Shown here one piece after another: positions 35,632 through 44,600 of a stretch of DNA of 64,000 nucleotides (positions within the stretch are counted from its first letter, which is position 1; each line of letters starts with the position of its first letter). The notes beneath the pieces were generated by a model that searched no databases, was not told the DNA's origin, and was given only the letters and a program-made list of their open reading frames with translations. The stretch comes from Bin52 sp965243345. GTDB lineage: Bacteria; Pseudomonadota; Alphaproteobacteria; Thalassobaculales; Thalassobaculaceae. Both the position numbers and the translations under genes were made by a program. Location of the stretch: positions 3,348,001 through 3,412,000 of the forward strand of contig CBDEUR010000003.1 in the NCBI GenBank assembly GCA_965243345.1, given 5' to 3'.

Positions 35632-36586
35632 ATGGACCAGATCCCCGTTACCGTTCTGACCGGGTGTCTCGGTGCCGGCAGGTCGACCTCCCTGAACCGC
35701 ATTCTGACCGAGGAGCACGACAAGAAGCACGCCGTGGTTGTCAACGGGCTCGGCGAAACCGGCATTGACAACGACCCCGTGTTCGACGTCGACGAGGAAC
35801 TGTTCGAGATGAACAGCGGTTGCATCAGCTGTACCGTGCGCGGGGATCTGATCCGCATCCTTGACGGCCTGATGAAACGCCAGGGCAGTTTCGATGGAAG
35901 CCTGATCGAGACCACGGGCCTCGCCGATCCCGCGCCCGTCGCCCGAACCTTCCTTGTCGACGAGGACGTTCGGGGACGGACCTGGCTCGATTCGATCGTG
36001 ACGGTGCTCGACGCCCGCCATGTCAACCAGCGGTTGGAGGACAGCCATGAGGCGCTGGAACAGGGTGCCTTTGCCGACGTCGTCCTTCTCGAAAAGACCG
36101 AACTCGTGTCGACCGGCGAACTGGCGCAGCTGGAAGGTCGTATCCGTTCGATCAATGCGACGGCAGTCATCCATCGCACACAACGATGCGAGACTTCACA
36201 CGGTTCCGAGGCGTCGGGCCTTCGATCATCCCGATCGCATACTGGCGATCGAGCCGGACCTTCTTTCGGAAGACGGCCAGGAACTCCACGATGCGGTGAG
36301 GAGCGTCTGCCTGCGCACCGGCCGGCCGCCGGAGGAAAACCGTCTCAAGGGATGGTTGCAGCGACTGCTTGTCGAGCGTGGTCAGGACCTTCTGCGATCC
36401 CGGGGGATACTGTCAATCTCGGGTCACGACAGGCAGTATGGTGTCCAGGCGGTCCACATGCAGATGGAAGGCACTTTCACGAAGCCGTGGAACCCACACG
36501 AGAAACGGGAGAGTCGCTTGGTTCTCATCGGACGGAACATTGACGAGCTGGACCTGCGCCAGCAGTTCGAGGCCTGCGTCGCATGA
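35632..36586 (+). pseudogene. COG0523/CobW-type GTPase metallochaperone, decayed and frameshifted
   Basis: The first part (from ATG 35632) has the COG0523 layout but with damaged motifs: Walker A reads GCLGAGRST with R17 where lysine is required; the metal motif CxCC is C64-I-S66-C67; and the G4 motif NKxD is replaced by EKTE near 154-157. A frameshift falls at about 36190-36220. Before it the frame starting at 35632 matches (INATAVIHRTQRCE); after it the other forward frame resumes (RAFDHPDRILAIEPDLL) and runs to 36586 with the normal ending RLVLIGRNIDELDLRQQFEAC. Intact homologues pair with WD40 proteins and ZnuA in zinc regulons. The WD40 start overlaps the stop as ATGA. Confidence 0.8.
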
Positions 36587-37644
36587 GCCTGTTCGCCGAA
36601 AAGGGCAAGACCTCACTGCTCGATCTCGTCGGCACCGGTCGGAATCTTGACGCCTATGTGGTGGGCGTCGTGTTCCTCGAGAAGGGGCTGCTTGCGGCCG
36701 CACTGGTGGACGGTCGGATCGCGTTCATCAACAGCGAAAGCACAAGCCCTCCGTCTTTCGTTTCGGCGCATGACGGGGCCTGTCTGTCGCTGGCCGCCGA
36801 CCCGGGGGGCCAGCGCGTTCTGACAGGCGGAGATGATGGACGGCTGGTGAGCACCGGTATCGACGGCGAGACCACCGAACTCGCGGCAATTGCGGGGCGA
36901 TGGGTCGAGCCGATTGCAGTCAGCAGGGCATCCGGCCTGTGCGCCGCGGCATTCGGCAAGACAGTGTCCCTCTTTGCCCCGGATGGAAGCGCAGTCGGAC
37001 AGTTCGATCATGCAAACACGGTCAGCGGTCTGGCATTCGACCCGAAAGGACGACGGATCGCCGCCGCGCACTATGGCGGAGCCAGCCTCTGGTGGGCGAA
37101 GCTCGGCACACAGGAACCCAAACGACTCACCTGGGCCGGCTCGCACCTTGATCTGACCTGGAGCCCGGACGGGAAGTACATCGTCACCGCCATGCAGGAG
37201 AATGAACTGCACGGCTGGCGCGTCGCCGACAGCGTCGACATGCGCATGGCCGGCTACCCGACGAAGGTCAAGTCGATGAGCTGGCTGCCGAAGGGCAGGT
37301 ACCTGGCGACCGGTGGCGCCGACTCCGTCATCTGCTGGCCGTTCCACGGCAAGAGCGGCCCCATGGGCAAGGCGCCTGTCGACCTCGGGTGGGGCTTCGA
37401 GGGTGTGGTGACGGCGGTGGCCGCTCACCCCCGGCATGAAGTGATCGCCGCCGGATACAAGGACGGTACCACCATCCTGGTACAAATCGAACGCGATGAC
37501 CCGCTTCTGGTCAAGCGACCTGGTGAAGGTGCCGTGACCGCGCTCGGCTGGTCGGCGGATGGACAGCATCTCGCACTCGGTACCGAGAGCGGTCTCGTCG
37601 GTCGACTCGGGCTTGCCGACTGGCGCACTTCATCCGAAGCGTAG
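36583..37644 (+). CDS. WD40 repeat protein of the zinc-regulated island
   Basis: A 353-residue beta-propeller protein made of about seven degenerate WD40 blades (SAHDGACLSLAADPGGQRVLTGG, LTWSPDGKYIVTAM, ALGWSADGQHLALGT). No signal peptide is seen, so it is probably cytosolic. WD40 proteins of this kind are commonly next to COG0523 GTPases in Zur regulons; their function is not established. It remains open although the upstream GTPase is broken, and its ATG overlaps the GTPase stop. If translation depends on coupling, expression may be reduced. Confidence 0.82.
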   Translation: MSLFAEKGKTSLLDLVGTGRNLDAYVVGVVFLEKGLLAAALVDGRIAFINSESTSPPSFVSAHDGACLSLAADPGGQRVLTGGDDGRLVSTGIDGETTELAAIAGRWVEPIAVSRASGLCAAAFGKTVSLFAPDGSAVGQFDHANTVSGLAFDPKGRRIAAAHYGGASLWWAKLGTQEPKRLTWAGSHLDLTWSPDGKYIVTAMQENELHGWRVADSVDMRMAGYPTKVKSMSWLPKGRYLATGGADSVICWPFHGKSGPMGKAPVDLGWGFEGVVTAVAAHPRHEVIAAGYKDGTTILVQIERDDPLLVKRPGEGAVTALGWSADGQHLALGTESGLVGRLGLADWRTSSEA

Positions 37645-37744
37645 ACAGACGAACTGCAATCGAGAGTCTTCGATGCAATGGGTTCTCCCGTCGAACAGTG
37701 CCGGCACCACGTCGTCCTTCTTCGAACATTCTGGCGGTTCGCAG

Positions 37745-37936
37745 CCCGTGCAACCCCGCGACTTCCGCCGCAGCAGCCCCGGTCCCCGAGGCCAGGATGT
37801 TCGCCGATGCACTCAGGTCGGAGGGGTCGGTGTGGCCGCAGTCCACGCAGTTGAACCGGTCCCGTACCCTCCGGGATCGGGCGTCGGCCACCCGCAGGTT
37901 CCAGGGGTCTGTGAGGTGAAGGCGGCAGACACCGCA
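37745..37936 (-). pseudogene. Relic of an IS200/IS605-family TnpB (OrfB) zinc-ribbon
   Basis: In one reverse frame the translation gives CGVC, then about 25 residues ending in RDRF, then NCVDCGHTDPSDLSASANIL. This is the CxxC...CxxC zinc ribbon and adjoining helix that ends TnpB proteins, whose usual form is CxxCGHtdhADvNAAxNIl. The upstream RuvC core (DED residues) is not recognisable in the surrounding 550 bp, and no flanking IS ends are seen. It is thus an eroded fragment rather than an active element. Confidence 0.6.
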
Positions 37937-38193
37937 ATCACCGGGCTTGTGTCTCAAGGGGGCGGTGCAAGCAGAGGGTTTGGCTCGTGACAACTGGTCC
38001 AGGCGGTGCCTGCGGCTGCGATGCGTCCGGGACCGGGGGGCGGCGCAGGGCAAACCGGAACCGCGCGGCAACCTCCCGGCAGTTCGGGCAAGACACCGGC
38101 CGGCAACGCTGGTAGGGTGCCGCCCTGCCGGAGCGGGGCGCTTTCGCGACTCCGTCGGCCGGTTTTCCGGGCCCATTCGCGCAGGTTGCCGCC

Positions 38194-39978
38194 ATGCATC
38201 GCTACCGTACCCACCGCTGCGACGAGTTGCGGGTTGAACATGTCGACCGGACTGCCCGGATCTCCGGGTGGATCCACCGTCGCCGCGACCACGGGCAGCT
38301 GGTGTTCCTCGATCTGCGGGACCACTTCGGACTGACCCAGTGCGTGGTCGACGTCGAGGACGCCACCTTTGCCGCGGTCGAGGCGGCCCGGGTCGAGAGC
38401 GTGGTCACCGTGACCGGCCGGGTGGTCCGGCGCGATCCGGAAACCGTCAATCCGCGCCTGCCGACCGGCGAGGTCGAGCTGCGGATCGATTCGTTCGAGG
38501 TGCTGTCGACGGCCGGGATCCTGCCGCTGCAGGTCAACGCCGAGGAGGACGCCGGAGAGGAAACCCGGCTGCGCTACCGGTTCCTCGACCTGCGCCGCGA
38601 GCGGCTGCACGCCAACATTGTCCTGCGTTCCCGGGTCATCGCCTCGATCCGCCGGCGCATGACCGAGCGCGGCTTCATGGAATTCCAGACCCCGATCCTG
38701 ACCGCGAGTTCGCCGGAGGGGGCGCGCGACTTCCTGGTGCCGTCACGGCTGCACCCGGGCAGGTTCTACGCCCTGCCCCAGGCGCCGCAGCAGTTCAAGC
38801 AGCTGGTGATGATGGCGGGCTTCGACCGCTACTTCCAGATCGCCCCGTGCTTTCGCGACGAGGACAGCCGGGCGGACCGCTCTCCCGGGGAATTCTACCA
38901 GCTCGACGTGGAGATGAGCTTCGTCGAGCAGGAGGACGTGTTCGGCGAGATCGAACCGGTGCTCACCGGGGTGTTCGAGGAGTTTTCCGACAGGCCGGTG
39001 CCGCGTCCGTTCCCGCGAATCCCCTGGAGCGAGGCGATGCTCAACTACGGCACCGACAAGCCCGACCTGCGCAACCCGCTGCTGATCCGCGATGTCTCCG
39101 ACATTTTCGAGGGCAGCGACTTCGCGATCTTCGCGAAGACCGTTGCCGGGGGCGGGGTGGTCCGCGCGCTGCCGGGGCCGGGATGCGGTTCCCGCGCGAT
39201 CTGCGACCGGATGAATGCCTGGGCCCAGTCCCAGGGCGCACCCGGCATGGGCTACATCATTCTTGGCGAAGACGGCGGGCGCGGTCCGATTGCCAGCCGG
39301 CTCGCGGACGCGGCGGTGGCGGAACTGCGCCAACGTACCGGAACAGGTCCCGGCGACGCGATCTTCTTTGCCGCCGGCAGCGAGGCCGAGGCCGCGCGGC
39401 TCGCCGGCCAGGCCCGGATCCGGCTGGGCGAGGAACAGTCGCTGAGCGAAACCGGCACCTACAGGTTCTGCTGGGTCGTCGACTTCCCGATGTTCGAGCG
39501 GGACGAGGCCACCGGCGCCATCGCGTTCTCCCACAACCCGTTCTCCATGCCGCAGGGCGGACTCGAGACGCTCGAGACCAGGGATCCACTCGACGTCCTG
39601 GCCTACCAGTACGACATTGTCTGCAACGGCGTGGAACTGTCGTCGGGCGCCATCCGCAACCATCTTCCCGAGGTGATGCTCAAGGCCTTTGCCATCGCCG
39701 GCTACCCGGCAGGCGAGGTCGAGGCCAGGTTCGGCGGAATGCTGACCGCATTCCGCTACGGCGCCCCGCCGCACGGAGGGATCGCGCCCGGCATCGACAG
39801 GATCGTGATGCTGATCGCGGACGAGCCGAACATCCGCGAAGTGATCCTGTTCCCGATGAACCAGCGCGCCGAGGACCTGATGATGGGTGCACCGGGCGAG
39901 GTCAGCGACGCCCAGCTGCGCGAACTGCACATTCGCCGCGCGGTTCGCGCGGCATCGACCGGGAGTGACAGACCGTGA
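38194..39978 (+). CDS. aspS: Aspartyl-tRNA synthetase
   Basis: A 594-residue class IIb synthetase of the bacterial type. The N-terminal OB-fold anticodon domain (ISGWIHRRRDHGQLVFLDLRD) is followed by class II motif 2 (FRDEDSRADRSPGEFYQLDVEMSF), the bacterial GAD insertion domain, and motif 3 (GIAPGIDRIVMLI) near the end. It charges tRNA-Asp; many alphaproteobacterial forms are non-discriminating and also charge tRNA-Asn, which needs GatCAB. It is the first gene of a three-gene coupled set with the small AtzG-like protein (GTGA overlap) and the amidase. Confidence 0.96.
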   Translation: MHRYRTHRCDELRVEHVDRTARISGWIHRRRDHGQLVFLDLRDHFGLTQCVVDVEDATFAAVEAARVESVVTVTGRVVRRDPETVNPRLPTGEVELRIDSFEVLSTAGILPLQVNAEEDAGEETRLRYRFLDLRRERLHANIVLRSRVIASIRRRMTERGFMEFQTPILTASSPEGARDFLVPSRLHPGRFYALPQAPQQFKQLVMMAGFDRYFQIAPCFRDEDSRADRSPGEFYQLDVEMSFVEQEDVFGEIEPVLTGVFEEFSDRPVPRPFPRIPWSEAMLNYGTDKPDLRNPLLIRDVSDIFEGSDFAIFAKTVAGGGVVRALPGPGCGSRAICDRMNAWAQSQGAPGMGYIILGEDGGRGPIASRLADAAVAELRQRTGTGPGDAIFFAAGSEAEAARLAGQARIRLGEEQSLSETGTYRFCWVVDFPMFERDEATGAIAFSHNPFSMPQGGLETLETRDPLDVLAYQYDIVCNGVELSSGAIRNHLPEVMLKAFAIAGYPAGEVEARFGGMLTAFRYGAPPHGGIAPGIDRIVMLIADEPNIREVILFPMNQRAEDLMMGAPGEVSDAQLRELHIRRAVRAASTGSDRP

Positions 39979-40157
39979 CCGAACCACGTGGCGCATCGGG
40001 ACTGCCGGAGCGCGTAGAGGCATTCGTGGGCCCCGACCGCGCCGGGAAGGCTGTGGACGCCGCCCGCCGCACCATCGAGACCATGGACCGTGACAACGCC
40101 TGGCACCAGGAACCGGCGCACGTGTTCCGCCCGGCTGCGGTTACGAGGGTGCCATGA
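39975..40157 (+). CDS. AtzG-like small protein (DUF4089/GatC-like)
   Basis: A 60-residue protein with a GTG start inside the aspS stop (GTGA) and a stop inside the amidase start (ATGA). The C-terminal EPAHVFRP (46-53) matches the EPAxVFRP ending of DUF4089/AtzG-like proteins, which are GatC-like small subunits that stabilise AtzE-type amidases. The preceding part is one or two helices, as in GatC. Position directly before an amidase of the GatA/AtzE fold supports a two-subunit enzyme. A short frame like this could easily be missed in annotation. Confidence 0.72.
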   Translation: MTEPRGASGLPERVEAFVGPDRAGKAVDAARRTIETMDRDNAWHQEPAHVFRPAAVTRVP

Positions 40158-41548
40158 GCGACCTCGCGTGGCTCGATGCCGGCGAAGCGGCCCGGCTGAT
40201 CGCGGCGCGCCACCTCTCGCCGGTGGAGTACACCCGAGCGCTGCTCGAGCGCATCCAGCGTCACGACGGTGAGCTCGACAGTTTCATCGAGCTGAGACCG
40301 GAGGCGGCGCTCGATGCGGCACGCGCCGCGGAAGACGCGGTGATGTCGGGTGCCGCACTGGGCCCGCTGCACGGGGTTCCCTACGCGCTCAAGGACATTA
40401 TCGACGTCGCGGGATGGCCGACCACCGCCCATTCGCGACTGCTCGACGGCGCCGTCGCCCGGCATGACTCGGAGGTCGCGGCCCGGCTCGCGGCGGCGGG
40501 CGGGATCCTGCTCGGCAAGCTCGCCACCCACGAGTTCGCGCTCGGCGGTCCGTCCTTCGACCTGCCCTGGCCACCGGCGCGCAATCCCTGGGACCGCACC
40601 CGCTCGCCCGGCGGGTCGTCGAGCGGCTCGGGCGCCGCGGTCGCCGCCGGGTTCGTTCCCATCGCGCTCGGCAGCGACACCGGCGGATCCGTCCGCAACC
40701 CGGCATCGATGAACGGGCTGTTCGGCATGAAGGCGACCTACGGCCGGGTCAGCCGGCGCGGCGTCGTGCCGCTGTCATTCTCGCTCGACCACGTGGGCCC
40801 ACTGACGCGCAGCGTCGCCGACAACGCGCTGGCACTCTCTGTGATCGCTGGACACGACCCGGCCGACCCGGGCAGTTCCGCCGAGCCGGTCCCGGCATTC
40901 CTGCCCGAACAGACCGCGGATCTCGCCGGCATGCGCATCGGCGTCATCCGGCACTTCCATCTGCGTGATCTCGCCGCGGACACCGAGATGACGGCAGCCT
41001 TCGAGGCCGCGGTCGCCCTGCTCGCCACGCTGGGCGCGGAGATCCGCGAGATCGAGGTTCGCCCGCTTGCCGAGTACGCGGCCTGCAACCGGGTGATCCT
41101 GCTGTGCGAGGCCTGCGCCGTCCACGAGAGATGGATGCTGGAACGCCCCGGGGACTACGGCCGCCTCCTGCTCGAGCGCCTGCTTCCCGGCCTCGCGTTC
41201 AGCGGCGTCGACTATGTCCAGGCCACCCGGACCCGGGCGCGGCTCGCCACCGAGTTCAACAGCCTGTTCGTCGACATCGATGCGGTGGTCGCCATCAACA
41301 ACATGGAACCGGCGTTTCCGATCGAGGATCCCGAGGTGGCGGAGTACCACTACTCGCGCCATGCCCGCACGCCGTTCAACGTCACCGGCAACCCGGCTCT
41401 CGCGGTACCGACCGGTTTCTCCGGCCTCGGCCTGCCGTTGTCGATGCAGGTCGTCACCCGGCTGTTCGACGAGGCGCTGGCGTACCGGATCGCCGCGGTC
41501 CACGAGGCGGCAGCGGGCTGGACGACACGGCACCCCGATCTGGGTTGA
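40154..41548 (+). CDS. Amidase-signature hydrolase (AtzE/GatA family)
   Basis: A 464-residue amidase-signature enzyme. The Ser-cisSer-Lys triad is visible: K80 in YALKDIIDVAGWPT, a cis-serine in SPGGSSSGSG (S155 or S156), and the nucleophile S179 in GSDTGGSVRNP. Full-length GatA would show the same core, but pairing with an AtzG-like protein points to the AtzE branch, which hydrolyses 1-carboxybiuret or related ureido compounds. Being coupled to aspS could also suggest a tRNA amidotransferase role, but no gatB is present. Substrate unknown. Confidence 0.87.
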   Translation: MSDLAWLDAGEAARLIAARHLSPVEYTRALLERIQRHDGELDSFIELRPEAALDAARAAEDAVMSGAALGPLHGVPYALKDIIDVAGWPTTAHSRLLDGAVARHDSEVAARLAAAGGILLGKLATHEFALGGPSFDLPWPPARNPWDRTRSPGGSSSGSGAAVAAGFVPIALGSDTGGSVRNPASMNGLFGMKATYGRVSRRGVVPLSFSLDHVGPLTRSVADNALALSVIAGHDPADPGSSAEPVPAFLPEQTADLAGMRIGVIRHFHLRDLAADTEMTAAFEAAVALLATLGAEIREIEVRPLAEYAACNRVILLCEACAVHERWMLERPGDYGRLLLERLLPGLAFSGVDYVQATRTRARLATEFNSLFVDIDAVVAINNMEPAFPIEDPEVAEYHYSRHARTPFNVTGNPALAVPTGFSGLGLPLSMQVVTRLFDEALAYRIAAVHEAAAGWTTRHPDLG

Positions 41549-41572
41549 ACAACGAAGCAACATATCGCGGTA

Positions 41573-41595
41573 GGGAACCGGGTTGCCCCGGTCCC
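41573..41595 (+). terminator. Strong stem-loop after the amidase gene
   Basis: GGGaACCGGG pairs with CCCGGTCCC around a TTGC loop, with one bulged A. It lies 25 bp past the amidase stop and 37 bp before the first CRISPR repeat. No T-run follows, so it is at best a weak or Rho-assisted terminator separating the aspS operon from the array. Confidence 0.45.
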
Positions 41596-41632
41596 CCCGC
41601 GATTACATAACGACTGCACACCTCAACTAAAC

Positions 41633-44600
41633 GCTGCGGATTGCGGCCGTTTCTCGATTTGCTACACTGCCGGTGATGATCTGGGGCCCGCCCGGCTGGC
41701 TGCGGATTGCGGCCGTTTCTCGATTTGCTACACTCGAATCGGGACAGTAGTATCGAGACCATGGCTGCGGATTGCGGCCGTTTCTCGATTTGCTACACTA
41801 ACGCAAGGCGCACGCCGAGACACGTGACGGCTGCGGATTGCGGCCGTTTCTCGATTTGCTACACTGAGTCGGGACCGTGTACGATCTCTAGTCTGCTGCG
41901 GATTGCGGCCGTTTCTCGATTTGCTACACTGATGATGGCAGACACTCGATACAGGAGCATGCTGCGGATTGCGGCCGTTTCTCGATTTGCTACACTGGTG
42001 ACCATCACCGCCACAGCACCGATCTGGCTGCGGATTGCGGCCGTTTCTCGATTTGCTACACTACAGCACGACAGGTTCCATAAGCCAGTCTTGCTGCGGA
42101 TTGCGGCCGTTTCTCGATTTGCTACACTCGTAGAACGTATCGAGCGACCGCCCGTCCGGCTGCGGATTGCGGCCGTTTCTCGATTTGCTACACTCGAGGT
42201 GCAGAACATCGCGCACGTGTTCTAGCTGCGGATTGCGGCCGTTTCTCGATTTGCTACACTAGGCCGCGGAATAGGTCTTGCGCGGCCGGGCTGCGGATTG
42301 CGGCCGTTTCTCGATTTGCTACACTTGCGCTCGCGCTCGGCCAGAGTCTCCGCCCGCTGCGGATTGCGGCCGTTTCTCGATTTGCTACACTGAGCAACGA
42401 CGACCACCGCACCAGCGTGCAGCTGCGGATTGCGGCCGTTTCTCGATTTGCTACACTGGACCGTTCCGGCAGCGTTGATTGCACCGGGCTGCGGATTGCG
42501 GCCGTTTCTCGATTTGCTACACTCTCGGTGCTGGCCGGCTACGCGCAGGGACTGCTGCGGATTGCGGCCGTTTCTCGATTTGCTACACTCGTTCAGACCG
42601 GTCACGTTGACACTGCCGAGCTGCGGATTGCGGCCGTTTCTCGATTTGCTACACTGGCGAGGCAATGGAACAACGTCTCGCAGTAGCTGCGGATTGCGGC
42701 CGTTTCTCGATTTGCTACACTTTGCCTCGACGTTGCCGCTGCCGCGCCCCTGCTGCGGATTGCGGCCGTTTCTCGATTTGCTACACTCAGGTGGTCGACC
42801 TGTCCTCTGAACGCCCTGCTGCGGATTGCGGCCGTTTCTCGATTTGCTACACTCACCCGGCCAGCACTGCTGCGTCGTCCAGGCTGCGGATTGCGGCCGT
42901 TTCTCGATTTGCTACACTCTCCGCACGTGCCTCTCGATGTATCGCAGAGCTGCGGATTGCGGCCGTTTCTCGATTTGCTACACTAAATGCCCCCGAGGAT
43001 AGGCCAGCCCTGCGGCTGCGGATTGCGGCCGTTTCTCGATTTGCTACACTCCTTGCCCCTGCCGGCCGCGATGCAGTCGCGCTGCGGATTGCGGCCGTTT
43101 CTCGATTTGCTACACTCGGGCCATCGGACGACTCGTCACGTTCGAGGCTGCGGATTGCGGCCGTTTCTCGATTTGCTACACTACATGAGCGCACCGTACG
43201 CCAGCCCTCTCCGCTGCGGATTGCGGCCGTTTCTCGATTTGCTACACTCTGACCACTACGGATGCAATCTTGTGAAGGCTGCGGATTGCGGCCGTTTCTC
43301 GATTTGCTACACTTCGCAGGACCCACGAGTTCGCATACCGCTAGCTGCGGATTGCGGCCGTTTCTCGATTTGCTACACTCAAGTCCAACGCGACCACGGA
43401 TAGCGCCGCGCTGCGGATTGCGGCCGTTTCTCGATTTGCTACACTCCGGGACACTGCCAACAGCGACCCGATCGTGCTGCGGATTGCGGCCGTTTCTCGA
43501 TTTGCTACACTCTACACGCAGGTCGCCCGCCTCGAAGCCACGCTGCGGATTGCGGCCGTTTCTCGATTTGCTACACTGCGAACCCCGGAGGGGATCATGG
43601 CACGCAAGCTGCGGATTGCGGCCGTTTCTCGATTTGCTACACTCAGGCGCGAGAACAACATGGAGGGCCTGAAGCTGCGGATTGCGGCCGTTTCTCGATT
43701 TGCTACACTCGCCCACTTCCACCGGCCCGAGATCCTTGGGCTGCGGATTGCGGCCGTTTCTCGATTTGCTACACTTTCCGGTGCGGCCCCGACAAGGGTG
43801 GCGCGGCTGCGGATTGCGGCCGTTTCTCGATTTGCTACACTGGCGAGACGATCACCCGTCTGAACCGGGAGGCTGCGGATTGCGGCCGTTTCTCGATTTG
43901 CTACACTCCCAGCGCTGACTGGTGCACATTTCGCCAGCTGCGGATTGCGGCCGTTTCTCGATTTGCTACACTTCATTCAGGAGCCGGACGATGCGTCCTC
44001 GTGCTGCGGATTGCGGCCGTTTCTCGATTTGCTACACTCCCCCCCTCATTCAACATCACGAAGATGACGCTGCGGATTGCGGCCGTTTCTCGATTTGCTA
44101 CACTCTCACGGTACGCGAGAGTCGCGACCATCAGCTGCGGATTGCGGCCGTTTCTCGATTTGCTACACTCCTCGCGTCCATCATTGCCGGCGCGCTGACG
44201 CTGCGGATTGCGGCCGTTTCTCGATTTGCTACACTGAACATGGACAAGCCGGACCTCATCCCGGCGCTGCGGATTGCGGCCGTTTCTCGATTTGCTACAC
44301 TCAGGCGCGTCGAGCCGCGTCCGCCGGCGAGGCTGCGGATTGCGGCCGTTTCTCGATTTGCTACACTCGAGCACGGAACCGGTCGCCCGCACTGAAGCTG
44401 CGGATTGCGGCCGTTTCTCGATTTGCTACACTCATCACCGAGGCGGTCGAGCGCGAAGGCACGCTGCGGATTGCGGCCGTTTCTCGATTTGCTACACTCC
44501 CGAACAGGAAACCCGCCGTGTCAACGGGGCTGCGGATTGCGGCCGTTTCTCGATTTGCTACACTTGACACAGCCTGTCACGCTCTTTCTGTTGGGCTGCG

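Noticed and set aside
37511..38176. A 221-residue reverse frame as a full gene
   Set aside because: Only its middle part resembles the TnpB ribbon; the ends do not match the family, so I report a relic rather than a gene.
41596..41632. A leader promoter just before the first repeat
   Set aside because: I see no convincing -35/-10 pair in this short stretch.
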